Positions 10,401 to 18,632 of a DNA stretch of 43,760 nucleotides are shown here, in pieces. The stretch spans positions 1-43,760 of the forward strand of contig DSEO01000264.1 in NCBI GenBank assembly GCA_011056635.1. The letters are read 5' to 3'. The translations under genes and the position numbers were made by a program. The notes under the pieces are model-generated. The model ran no database searches and was not told the origin of the DNA. It saw only the letters and a program-made list of their open reading frames with translations. Every line of letters starts with the position of its first letter. Position 1 is the first letter of the stretch. The stretch is from Bacteroides sp. GTDB taxonomy: Bacteria; Bacteroidota; Bacteroidia; Bacteroidales; GCA-2748055.

Positions 10401-10757
10401 AATTTTGCCGTAATCAACACCGAGCTCAGGTGGCCCATCTTCCGTTACCTGGTGGGTCACCCGCTGAGCTCCGCATTTCTCAATAACTTCCAGGTAGTGG
10501 GATTTGCCGATGTGGGAAGTGCGTGGACCGGACTGCACCCGTTTACTGACCAGAATGCCTGGAACACGGAAGTGATCACAAATGGTCCCATAACCATTAC
10601 CCTGGATGCCAACCGTGACCCCATTGTGGCCGGCTACGGATTCGGCGTAAGGAGCCGACTGCTGGGTTACTTTGTAAGGCTTGACTGGGCATGGGGGGTG
10701 GAAAATATGGAAGTGCAACCAAGGATCTTTTATCTCTCGCTCAGCCTGGATTTTTAA
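7464..10757 (+). CDS. Outer-membrane protein: peptidase MA-like N-terminal region, PD40/TolB-like propeller, Omp85/surface-antigen-like C-terminal barrel
   Basis: Signal peptide after ATG 7464/7467 (MMRRVMRIWCAVLLLAGSHQLSAQ). PD40-like repeats (ISPDGIHVAYVTNQEGQYKIWIH, FSPDARKLVFSAVVDGQTDIWVFD). C-terminus VVGFADVGSAW...GYGFGVRSRLLGYFVRLDWAWG...FYLSLSLDF is barrel-like with a terminal Phe. Confidence 0.8.
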   Translation: MMRRVMRIWCAVLLLAGSHQLSAQFYNGMQMNFGKNRVQFNDRYWKYYRFDRFDVYSYENGTDLSLYVADFLEKELELIERFFDYEIEQRLIFLTYNKLSDFRQSNIGLVSENEEYNIGGTTQIIQNKVFVYFDGDHVSFERQIRAAIAEVLLKEMMFGNGLRDNLTNTTIVNLPEWYLEGLISFVSNPWDYELENRVKDGIVSGKYRKFVNLQDDDARYAGHSFWKYVADTYGASIIPQILYITKINKNAESGFLYVLGSKLKELSIDWTAYYLGLYTAREEMSELPEQGQILKKPHKKRVYQQIRISPDGIHVAYVTNQEGQYKIWIHHEGETRKDRIYKKGHKLEQINDYSFPVLAWHPSSQILGFVTEEEGLLKIHFYNLETGETTTRNLLHFEKILDMNFSPDARKLVFSAVVDGQTDIWVFDIASSTNERITNDLADDFHPRFINNMTGISFVSNRRLDTLFMQNDPENNTTTAFTVYVYDYANKDPLLQRISEGNYINHLQPLSMGRNEFIYLSDKNGILNRYYAEYDSVISLVDTTIHYRYFANSYPLTNYKRNILSHDINNDTDEVAEIIYHDRRYHMYKNPVDYERRYGDVLEPTEYRDRHVDRLMQEDSVHHVEKMVVSMKDIANNELVLDGDTIPLQEFRIDINNYIFEREKLNYYNNQLRSRNLNLVLDSAETETMMYIDYQTAFYPNQLVNQIDFSFLNASYQAFTGGAYYFNPGLNLLFKVGANDLFEDYRLVGGVRFATDFDSNEYLLSFENLKYQLDKQLIFHRQVFKNYTYDNNGYPEAMVKTFTHELLGSLKYPFSQTLALKGTASLRHDNTIFLSTDLRNLNKSGILKVWGGLKGELIFDNTRILGTNLYSGMRFKVFGEAYRQLNRAKSDLFVVGGDFRHYTRIHRTLIWANRFAASGSFGRSPLIYYLGSVDNWINIFQQRIPTFNESVDIDYSRNYAYQALATNLRGFSQNIRNGSNFAVINTELRWPIFRYLVGHPLSSAFLNNFQVVGFADVGSAWTGLHPFTDQNAWNTEVITNGPITITLDANRDPIVAGYGFGVRSRLLGYFVRLDWAWGVENMEVQPRIFYLSLSLDF

Positions 10758-10763
10758 CCTTTC

Positions 10764-11963
10764 ATGGATCTGAAATCGCATATCAATCAATTGCTGGACG
10801 GACCGTTGCTGGATGAGCTGGTCCGGATCCGCAGACATCTACACCGGCACCCCGAACTCTCCTTCGAGGAATACCAGACCGCCGCCTTCATCAGAGAAAA
10901 ACTCGATGCATGGGGGATCAGCTATCGATACCCGGTGGCCCGCACTGGGATCCTTGCCTGGATCAGCGGCAGTCACCCCGGCAAAAGGATCGCCCTTCGC
11001 GCTGACATGGATGCGCTTCCCATCACCGAAAAGACCGGACTTGATTACAGTTCCGGGCAATCCGGCGTGATGCACGCCTGCGGACACGATATGCATATGG
11101 CCTGTCTCCTGGGTGCCATTCGCCTGCTGGACAGGCTGAAAAAAGAGATCAGGGGAGAGGTGCTGTTCGTGTTCCAGCCGGGTGAGGAAAAGGTGCCGGG
11201 CGGGGCCAGGCTGATGCTTGAAGAAGGAGTCTTTGAAGGCAGAATGCCCGATATGATCATTGCCCAACATGTTCTGCCCGAGATGAAAGCGGGGCATGTG
11301 GGATTCAAACCGGGTATTTACATGGCTTCCAGCGATGAGATCTACATCACTGTGAACGGCAAGGGGGGACATGGAGCACAGCCGGAAAACATCACGGACC
11401 CCGTCCTGATGTCAGCGCACATCCTCATCTCACTGCAGCAGGAAATCAACAGGAGATCGCCGAAAGGAGTGCCCACGGTCCTCTCCTTCGGTAAGGTTCT
11501 CGCCGAAGGGGCAGTGAATGTGATACCCGACACTGTAAAACTGGAGGGCACCTTCCGGACCATGAATGAATCGTGGAGAAAGGAAGCCCAACGGTTGATC
11601 AGGCAGATCGCTTCGGGCATCGCCGAAAGCATGGGCGGGTCGGTGGAGGTGGAGATCCGGCACGGGTACCCGGTGCTCCACAACCATGAAAAGCTCACAG
11701 CACAGGCAAAGGCGATCGCGGCCGGGTTCCTGGGATCCGCTGCGGTGGAAGATATGGAGATCCGGATGACAGCCGAGGATTTTGCCTGGTTTGCCGGTGC
11801 CATACCGGGCATGATGTACCGGCTGGGTGTACGACCTCCGGGATCAGAAGAGGTATCCGGACTGCATACGCCCGGATTCAGGGCGGATGAATCCGCACTC
11901 GGAACCGGCACCGCTCTGCTTTCCTGCCTGGCCATCGAACTGCTGAAAGATCCTCCCTGTTGA
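10764..11963 (+). CDS. M20 family metallopeptidase/amidohydrolase (N-acyl-L-amino acid amidohydrolase-like)
   Basis: RRHLHRHPELSFEEYQTAAFI, ALRADMDALPI, HACGHDMHMACLLG, GEEKVPGGARLMLEEG. Confidence 0.93.
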   Translation: MDLKSHINQLLDGPLLDELVRIRRHLHRHPELSFEEYQTAAFIREKLDAWGISYRYPVARTGILAWISGSHPGKRIALRADMDALPITEKTGLDYSSGQSGVMHACGHDMHMACLLGAIRLLDRLKKEIRGEVLFVFQPGEEKVPGGARLMLEEGVFEGRMPDMIIAQHVLPEMKAGHVGFKPGIYMASSDEIYITVNGKGGHGAQPENITDPVLMSAHILISLQQEINRRSPKGVPTVLSFGKVLAEGAVNVIPDTVKLEGTFRTMNESWRKEAQRLIRQIASGIAESMGGSVEVEIRHGYPVLHNHEKLTAQAKAIAAGFLGSAAVEDMEIRMTAEDFAWFAGAIPGMMYRLGVRPPGSEEVSGLHTPGFRADESALGTGTALLSCLAIELLKDPPC

Positions 11964-12004
11964 AAAAAAGCATGGGCCGGGATGGTCATAACAAAAAATG
12001 CGGC

Positions 12005-12012
12005 TAAATTTG
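12005..12012 (+). promoter_or_regulatory. Putative -7 element (TAAATTTG) for the ferredoxin gene
   Basis: Matches TAnnTTTG, 28 nt upstream of ATG 12041. No convincing -33 element. Confidence 0.4.
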
Positions 12013-12040
12013 GTGCGTTTGATCCAAAAAATTTGATGAT

Positions 12041-12208
12041 ATGGCCCACGTAATATCAGATGACTGTACTGCATGCGGTACATGTATTGACGAATGCCCT
12101 GTGGAGGCAATCAGCGAAGGCGACATCTTTGTAATTGATCCCGAAATTTGTACCGACTGTGGTGCATGTGCTGATGTGTGTCCCGTAGAAGCAATCCACC
12201 CTGAATAG
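12041..12208 (+). CDS. 2[4Fe-4S] ferredoxin, 55 aa (not in the supplied ORF track)
   Basis: My translation: MAHVISDDCTACGTCIDECPVEAISEGDIFVIDPEICTDCGACADVCPVEAIHPE*. Two complete CxxCxxCxxxCP motifs. Confidence 0.96.
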   Translation: MAHVISDDCTACGTCIDECPVEAISEGDIFVIDPEICTDCGACADVCPVEAIHPE

Positions 12209-12212
12209 GGGG

Positions 12213-13016
12213 ATGAAACTGAAGAAAAAGATATTCACCGTTATTTTCGGTACGGATACTCCGGCCGGAAAAGCATTTGATGTAGTCCTCCTGACGCTCA
12301 TCGTGCTCAGCGTTACCATAGTGATCCTGGAGAGCGTCAGGTCCATCCGGGAGACCAGTCCCCTGTTTTTCACCGGCGTGGAATGGGTATTCACCGTGGT
12401 CTTCACACTGGAATACCTGCTCCGCATATACAGCTCACCCAATCCGGTTAAATACATGACCAGTTTTTTCGGGGTGATCGACCTGCTGGCCATTCTCCCC
12501 ACTTACCTGGGCCTTTTCTTCAATCAATCCACTTTCCTGCTGACATTCCGAGCCCTCAGGCTGCTGCGGATGTTCCGGATCTTTAAGCTGGGGAGATATA
12601 TGGCTGAAGCATCCATCCTTGTGAAGGCATTGCGGTCGAGCATCTACAAGATCACCCTATTTTTCGGTGCGGTCCTTACGCTCGTCCTGGTCCTGGGTAC
12701 ACTGATCTATTTAATAGAAGGGGAGGAAAACGGATTCACCTCCATTCCGCAGAGCATGTACTGGGCCATCGTCACCATCACAACCGTCGGGTATGGAGAT
12801 ATTGCACCGGCCACGGTTCCGGGAAAGATGCTTGCCTCCGTGGCCATGCTGACAGGATTTTCCATCATTGCGGTTCCCACCGGGATCATCTCGGTGGAAA
12901 TAGGGAAAGCCGTGAAAAACAGAAAACACTCCGGCAAAAGGGTTTGCCCGGGCTGTGGCCATGATTCCCACGATCTTGATGCCCGTTTCTGCAAAATATG
13001 CGGTAGTCCGCTTTGA
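12213..13016 (+). CDS. Voltage-gated potassium channel-like ion transporter with C-terminal zinc ribbon
   Basis: Selectivity filter TTVGYGD, S4-like FRALRLLRMFRIFKLGRY, and C-terminal CPGCGHDSHDLDARFCKICGSPL. Confidence 0.92.
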   Translation: MKLKKKIFTVIFGTDTPAGKAFDVVLLTLIVLSVTIVILESVRSIRETSPLFFTGVEWVFTVVFTLEYLLRIYSSPNPVKYMTSFFGVIDLLAILPTYLGLFFNQSTFLLTFRALRLLRMFRIFKLGRYMAEASILVKALRSSIYKITLFFGAVLTLVLVLGTLIYLIEGEENGFTSIPQSMYWAIVTITTVGYGDIAPATVPGKMLASVAMLTGFSIIAVPTGIISVEIGKAVKNRKHSGKRVCPGCGHDSHDLDARFCKICGSPL

Positions 13017-13018
13017 CG

Positions 13019-14428
13019 ATGGCAGCGCGGCGATCCCTGGAATCAAAAGACAGCGATCATCAAAGGAGGGAAAGGCGGATCATTCTCTCCATGATCGTCA
13101 TCACCTCTTTCATCAATCCTTTCCTGGGAGGCTCCATCAATATCGCCCTTCCTGCCATCAGCGAGGATTTTTCACTGGGGGCGGTGGGAATGAGCTGGGT
13201 GGCCATGTCCTTTATCCTTACCTCCGCCGTGTTCCTGGTCCCCCTCGGAAAACTTGCGGACATCCGCGGAAGAAAGACGACCTTTTTGTGGGGCAATGTG
13301 ATCATTGCCATTACTTCCGTCATGTGCGCCCTGGCCCCATCGGGATCCATGCTGATCTTTTTCCGCGCGCTCCAGGGCGCAGGGAGCGCCATGGTCTTCG
13401 GAACCGGCGTGGCCATCATTACCTCCGTATATCCTGCCGGAGAAAGGGGCCGGGCCATCGGGATCTCCGTCACGGCGGTCTACATCGGACTCTCACTGGC
13501 ACCGTTCCTGGGAGGGATCCTGACCCAGTACCTGGGCTGGCGGAGCATCTTCTATGCCACCATACCCTTTGAACTGCTGGTCATCGGAATCACCTGGCTG
13601 GGGATCAGCGATGAATGGGCCGATGCCCGCGGGGAAACGTTTGACCTGCGGGGATCGATCCTCTATCTCCTTTCCATGTCAGCTTTCATGTACGGATTCT
13701 CCAGGCTGCCGGGCACCTGGGCCATCCTGCTGACCGCGGCAGGGCTGACCGGACTGGTCCTTTTTACGCTGCTGGAGCTGCGGACTAAGTCTCCCGTATT
13801 CAATATCGCCCTGTTCACCCGGAACAGGCTGTTTGCATTTTCAAACCTGGCCGCCCTGATCAACTATGCCACCACATTTGCCATTACCTTTTTGCTGAGC
13901 CTCTATCTGCAATACATCGCGGGACTCTCGCCAAGAGATGCGGGGATCATTTTGGTCACCCAGCCCCTGACCATGGCCCTGGTGGCATCTTATTCGGGAA
14001 AGCTGTCGGACAGGTACGATCCGCGGATCCTCGCTTCTGCCGGAATGGGGATTACCGTGGGGGGACTGATCATGATGAGTTTCCTTTACACCGATACCCC
14101 CCTCTCCTATCTGATCTTCTCCCTGGTGGTAGTCGGACTGGGCTTCGGGATGTTCTCCTCTCCCAATACCAATGCCATCATGGGATCGGTGAGTAAAAAA
14201 TACCTGGGGGTGGCGTCTGCCACGGTGGGGACCATGCGACTGACCGGACAGATGATCAGCATGGGTATCGCCACCCTGGTGCTGCAGCTGTTCATCGGCA
14301 ACAATCCGCTTTCCACAGAAGTCTCGGACGAATTTCTGGCCAGCATGAAAATCACGTTGATTATTTTTGCAGCACTCTGTACCCTGGGGGTGTTTGCCTC
14401 CCTGGCCAGGGGGAGAAAGTCCCAATAG
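13019..14428 (+). CDS. MFS transporter, DHA2-like multidrug efflux family
   Basis: Many TM segments. GKLADIRGRKTTFLWG loop motif and GAGSAMVFGTGVAIITSVYPAGERGRAIG. The track start is TTG 13013; ATG at 13019. Confidence 0.9.
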   Translation: MAARRSLESKDSDHQRRERRIILSMIVITSFINPFLGGSINIALPAISEDFSLGAVGMSWVAMSFILTSAVFLVPLGKLADIRGRKTTFLWGNVIIAITSVMCALAPSGSMLIFFRALQGAGSAMVFGTGVAIITSVYPAGERGRAIGISVTAVYIGLSLAPFLGGILTQYLGWRSIFYATIPFELLVIGITWLGISDEWADARGETFDLRGSILYLLSMSAFMYGFSRLPGTWAILLTAAGLTGLVLFTLLELRTKSPVFNIALFTRNRLFAFSNLAALINYATTFAITFLLSLYLQYIAGLSPRDAGIILVTQPLTMALVASYSGKLSDRYDPRILASAGMGITVGGLIMMSFLYTDTPLSYLIFSLVVVGLGFGMFSSPNTNAIMGSVSKKYLGVASATVGTMRLTGQMISMGIATLVLQLFIGNNPLSTEVSDEFLASMKITLIIFAALCTLGVFASLARGRKSQ

Positions 14429-14469
14429 CGACCCATGTCCACTGCGTGTGCGGGCCGTACGCCGGATGC

Positions 14470-15486
14470 TCACGGATCATACCTGGACTCCCTGAGGATC
14501 TCCTGGTAATCGCGCCGGGACATGAGCACGCCCAGGGGAAGGTCCGGATTCCTGCGGACAAATTCCCTGACGATCTGCCGGCCCAGCCAGACAGCCGCTC
14601 TGCCCGGCGATTCTCCCGTGAAATAGTAGGTGTAGGGTGCATCTTCCAGGAGTTTCCGGATCACAAGCGGATCGGTCGAAAAAAGCAGTTTCTTTTCCAC
14701 CAGGTGGGTCCACATCTGCGCTTCGTTTTTCCTGCACCAGGTCAGCTGTTCGCCGGTGAATCCCATTTTCAGGCTATCCTCCAGCTGCGGGAACATGGCA
14801 TCCACAAAATGGTGGAGCATCCCCTGGTGGATGATCCTTGTGAGCAGGTTGTCCACCGAATCATTGTAGGGATAGATCTGTGTGGCCCAGGCGTACAGCA
14901 CATCCACCGGGATCTTTTCAGGGATCTTGTTCTTTGACAGGTACCTGGGGATACCCATGAGGTCATAGTAGTGGCAATCGCTTCCCAGGTACTGGTCAAG
15001 ACCCACCCCGATGAAATGACCCACAGTGAAAAGCCCCTGGTTGAAACGGCTCACGTACCCCACCACCCTGGGCAGCGTGGAATCGGGATAGTGGTACAGG
15101 TAATGCCTGAATCCATTCGTGAGGCACCGGTTGATTTCCTCCATGTCGGAAAATACCCTGCCGGTATATTCATAAACCTCCCTGTTTGCGGGATCGTTGA
15201 TAAACATGGAGAGAAAGGACGGATACCGCTTGCCGGATCCGGGACCAATATGGATGATGTGTGTGTTGAATATGTCAAAAAAATCACCGTACCGCTCGTA
15301 AAAATAACCGATGGCATGGTCCGCGGTATCCATTTTCATTTCAAAAAGCTCCCTGTCAAACCGTTCCACATGCACTGTTTCCTCAATATCCGAAATATCC
15401 ACCTCCAGCGGGTGCCTCCCGCACCCATGCAATAAAAATACTCCGCAGGATACAAAAAAACAGATCTCCTGGACAGGTCTCATCAT
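14470..15486 (-). CDS. gldB: Gliding motility lipoprotein GldB-like
   Basis: Signal with lipobox-like LLHGCG, then VERFDRELFEMKMD...YFYERYGDFFDIFNTHIIHIG. Next to nadE, a neighbourhood known for Bacteroidota gldB. Start taken as the ATG at 15486 or 15483. Confidence 0.8.
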   Translation of the reverse strand: MMRPVQEICFFVSCGVFLLHGCGRHPLEVDISDIEETVHVERFDRELFEMKMDTADHAIGYFYERYGDFFDIFNTHIIHIGPGSGKRYPSFLSMFINDPANREVYEYTGRVFSDMEEINRCLTNGFRHYLYHYPDSTLPRVVGYVSRFNQGLFTVGHFIGVGLDQYLGSDCHYYDLMGIPRYLSKNKIPEKIPVDVLYAWATQIYPYNDSVDNLLTRIIHQGMLHHFVDAMFPQLEDSLKMGFTGEQLTWCRKNEAQMWTHLVEKKLLFSTDPLVIRKLLEDAPYTYYFTGESPGRAAVWLGRQIVREFVRRNPDLPLGVLMSRRDYQEILRESRYDP

Positions 15487-15492
15487 ATTATG

Positions 15493-15500
15493 TAAATTTG
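15493..15500 (+). promoter_or_regulatory. Putative -7 element (TAAATTTG) for the outer-membrane barrel gene
   Basis: Matches TAnnTTTG, 34 nt upstream of ATG 15535, in the divergent gldB intergenic region. Confidence 0.4.
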
Positions 15501-15534
15501 AACCGTTAATAATAAGTCCATAAAAATACACAAT

Positions 15535-16188
15535 ATGAAACGAATCCTGGCTACCTCACTTATTCTTATCTCCCTTACCGCGGTATACGGACAACAAATG
15601 AGGTTCAGCGTACATGCCGATCCCCAGTTTTCCTGGTTCCGCTCGGATGAGGAGCATGTAACTTCGGACGGGGCTGTGTTTCATCTCCAGACCGGTGTGT
15701 TCATGGATCTATTCTTCGCCGATAATTACGCATTTGCTTTTGGGCTCGGCATCAACAACACGGGTGGAAATCTGGCCTATGCCGATTCCACCATGATCGT
15801 TTCCAAAAGCGACACCCTCTTTGCGATCCCCGGGCAAAGCCTGAAACACAGACTGCAGTACATAGACCTACCCGTCGGATTGAAGCTGAAGACAGAGGAA
15901 CTGGGCTATACCACCATATTTTTTCAGTTCGGATTCAATCCGATGATCAATATCAACGCCTTCACCAGTTCTCAGGATGATACATTTCACAGGGAGAGTA
16001 CCCGTGAAAACACCAATCTCTTTAACCTGGGTTACCATGTAGGGGCCGGGGTGGAGTACCGGCTGGGCGGGAGCACAGCCCTGGTGGGCGGAGTGCGGTG
16101 GTCTTCCGGACTGACCGATGTAACCCTGAACGATGGTGCGAAAATTACCCTGAACGCCATCTCCATTCACCTGGGCGTCCAATTTTAG
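15535..16188 (+). CDS. Outer-membrane beta-barrel protein, PorT-family-like
   Basis: Signal peptide. Features FSVHADPQFSWF, LQYIDLPVGLKLKTEELGYTTIFFQFGFNPMINI, YHVGAGVEYRLGGSTALVGGV. Ends in Phe. Confidence 0.75.
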   Translation: MKRILATSLILISLTAVYGQQMRFSVHADPQFSWFRSDEEHVTSDGAVFHLQTGVFMDLFFADNYAFAFGLGINNTGGNLAYADSTMIVSKSDTLFAIPGQSLKHRLQYIDLPVGLKLKTEELGYTTIFFQFGFNPMININAFTSSQDDTFHRESTRENTNLFNLGYHVGAGVEYRLGGSTALVGGVRWSSGLTDVTLNDGAKITLNAISIHLGVQF

Positions 16189-16195
16189 ACACGTA

Positions 16196-17857
16196 ATGAT
16201 GAAGATCGCCCTGGCTCAGATGAATTACCTCATCGGAGATTTTGAGGGAAACAGGCAAAAGATCCTCGATGCCGTATCCAGGGCGGTCAGGGAGCATGCA
16301 AACCTGGTGGTTTTTTCCGAGCTTTCCGTATGCGGTTATCCCCCCCTGGACCTGCTGGAACGGGAAGATTTCATCCACGACTGCGGAAAGAGTGTTTCTG
16401 CCATCGCCGGGTGCATTGATCCAGATGTGGGAGTGCTTCTGGGGTCGCCCGAATTCAACCCGGGCAAACAGGGCAAAATGCTCTTTAATTCCGCATTCTT
16501 CCTCCGGGGCGGAAAGGTCAGGCAGGTATTCAGAAAGTCACTTCTTCCCAACTACGATATTTTTGACGAATACCGGTACTTTGAGCCGAATAAAACGTTT
16601 CGCCTGCTCGAATTCGGAGGCCGGCGGATCGCCGTCACCATCTGTGAAGATCTGTGGGATGAACAACCTTTCGAGCGTTCATTCTCAAGGTCCAGGCTCT
16701 ATACGGTCAATCCCCTGGAAACGCTCAGCCGGCAACAGCCGGATCTGGTCATCAACCTGGCAGCCTCGCCCTACGCACACCGCAAGCAGGAAGTGAAGCA
16801 ATCCATATTCACCCGCAAAGCCGAAACATACGGGCTTCCGGTCATTTACTGCAACCAGGCTGGGGCCCAGACCGAGCTGATTTTCGAAGGAGGGTCCATG
16901 GCCGTTAACAGCCGGGGGAAGGTCATCAGAAGGCTTGCATTCTTCAGGGAGGATTTTACGGTGATCGATCTGGAAGAACTGGAATCAGCAGATCCGGAAC
17001 CTGCGGCGGAACCGGTCCCCGAAAGGATGAAAATGGTATCTGAAGCACTCATATGCGGGATCAGGGATTACTTTCAGAAGCTGGGATTCAGGCATGCGAC
17101 CCTGGGGCTGTCAGGAGGTATTGATTCCGCAGTCACACTGGTCCTTGCATCCCGGGCCCTGGGACCGGAGAACATGCATGTGCTGCTGATGCCGTCCCCG
17201 TATTCTTCTGCACACAGTGTGGATGATTCCATTCAACTGGCCGACAACCTGGGGATCCGGTACAGCATTCTCCCCATTGATCATCTCTTCCGCCTTTTCC
17301 GGGAAACATTGCAGCCCCTTTTCGGGGATCTCCCGGAAGATACCACCGAGGAGAACATCCAGGCCAGGATCAGGAGCATCCTGCTGATGGCCCTCTCCAA
17401 CAAGGCCGGCCATATTTTACTCAATACAAGCAATAAAAGTGAGACGGCCGTGGGTTACGGGACCCTTTACGGGGATATGAGCGGCGGACTTTCGGTACTG
17501 GGGGATGTGTACAAAACAGATGTTTACGAACTGGCACGATCCCTGAACAATCCGGTTGAGATCATCCCCCGGAACATTCTTACAAAGCCGCCATCCGCCG
17601 AACTGAAGCCGGACCAGAAAGATATGGATTCCCTGCCTCCCTATGAGATCCTGGACGGGATCCTGGAAGCCTACATCGAGAGACAGCTCTCTCCCCGGGA
17701 GGTGATCGCACTCGGATATGACAAAGATTTGGTTATCAAGATTATCAGGATGGTGGACCAGAATGAGTACAAGCGGTATCAGACACCCCCCATCCTGAGA
17801 ATCTCTTCCAAGGCATTCGGTGCGGGAAGGCGCATTCCCCTGGCGGCCAAATACTGA
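16196..17857 (+). CDS. nadE: Glutamine-hydrolysing NAD+ synthase
   Basis: N-terminal nitrilase domain (FSELSVCGYPPLDLLER; ICEDLW) and C-terminal synthetase domain (LGLSGGIDSAVTLVLA; NTSNKSETAVGYGTLYGDMSGG). Confidence 0.95.
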   Translation: MMKIALAQMNYLIGDFEGNRQKILDAVSRAVREHANLVVFSELSVCGYPPLDLLEREDFIHDCGKSVSAIAGCIDPDVGVLLGSPEFNPGKQGKMLFNSAFFLRGGKVRQVFRKSLLPNYDIFDEYRYFEPNKTFRLLEFGGRRIAVTICEDLWDEQPFERSFSRSRLYTVNPLETLSRQQPDLVINLAASPYAHRKQEVKQSIFTRKAETYGLPVIYCNQAGAQTELIFEGGSMAVNSRGKVIRRLAFFREDFTVIDLEELESADPEPAAEPVPERMKMVSEALICGIRDYFQKLGFRHATLGLSGGIDSAVTLVLASRALGPENMHVLLMPSPYSSAHSVDDSIQLADNLGIRYSILPIDHLFRLFRETLQPLFGDLPEDTTEENIQARIRSILLMALSNKAGHILLNTSNKSETAVGYGTLYGDMSGGLSVLGDVYKTDVYELARSLNNPVEIIPRNILTKPPSAELKPDQKDMDSLPPYEILDGILEAYIERQLSPREVIALGYDKDLVIKIIRMVDQNEYKRYQTPPILRISSKAFGAGRRIPLAAKY

Positions 17858-17878
17858 AAGGATGTCGATTATTTTTTC

Positions 17879-17886
17879 TATTTTTG
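17879..17886 (+). promoter_or_regulatory. Putative -7 element (TATTTTTG) for the Crp/Fnr gene
   Basis: Matches TAnnTTTG, 41 nt upstream of ATG 17928. Confidence 0.35.
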
Positions 17887-17927
17887 CGTGTTGTTCAGCA
17901 TAATCAGATATTATAACCCGAAACAGA

Positions 17928-18629
17928 ATGCAGGAAAGGAACTACAATGCAGATGACTGTATCGAAAATCCAAAGTCTGTATTTACGGTACTTACGCCCA
18001 AGGAAAAGGAATTCCTGAAGCAAAATTACACCTGTGCTTTTTACAAAAAAGGAGAGATCATTTTCAAGGAGGGGGACAAACCCGTGGGTCTGATGATCCT
18101 GGCGGAAGGGAAAGTGAAGATTTTCAAAGAGGGTGTTGGAGGAAGGGAGCAGATTGTCAGGATGGCAAAACCGGTCGGCTTTATCGGATACAGGGCTCTT
18201 TTCGCCGAAGAGAACCATACCGCCACCGCAGTGGCTATTGAGGATAGTGTTTCCTGCATCATTGATAAGGAAAGCGTCTACAGGGTGATGCGCAGCAATG
18301 CCGAACTGAGCATCAGCATTATCCAGTCCTTTGCGTCGGAGCTCGGTTTTTCCCATGACAGGACTGTAACCCTGACCCAGAAACATATCAGGGGAAGGCT
18401 CGCCGAATCCCTGATCTTTCTCAAGGATACTTACGGGTACGAAGATGATGGAAAAACCATCAAAATCTATCTCTCCAGGGAGGATGTGGCCAATCTTTCC
18501 AACATGACTACTTCTAATGCCATTCGGACACTCTCCACTTTTGCACAGGAGGGAGTCATCTCCATTGACGGCAGGAAAATCAGGATCCTTGACCTGCACA
18601 GACTGGAACGGATCAGTGAGCTGGGTTAG
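17928..18629 (+). CDS. Crp/Fnr family transcriptional regulator
   Basis: Cyclic-nucleotide-binding-like domain (YKKGEIIFKEGDKPVGLMILAEGKVKIFKEG) and C-terminal HTH (LSREDVANLSNMTTSNAIRTLSTFAQEGVI). Confidence 0.93.
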   Translation: MQERNYNADDCIENPKSVFTVLTPKEKEFLKQNYTCAFYKKGEIIFKEGDKPVGLMILAEGKVKIFKEGVGGREQIVRMAKPVGFIGYRALFAEENHTATAVAIEDSVSCIIDKESVYRVMRSNAELSISIIQSFASELGFSHDRTVTLTQKHIRGRLAESLIFLKDTYGYEDDGKTIKIYLSREDVANLSNMTTSNAIRTLSTFAQEGVISIDGRKIRILDLHRLERISELG

Positions 18630-18632
18630 GGA

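Noticed and set aside
12056-12502. 148-aa minus-strand ORF
   Set aside because: Overlaps the ferredoxin and ion channel genes on the other strand; Thr/Ser-rich shadow translation.
12955-13572. 205-aa plus-strand ORF across the channel-MFS junction
   Set aside because: His/Arg/Pro/Gly-rich out-of-frame translation overlapping the MFS gene.
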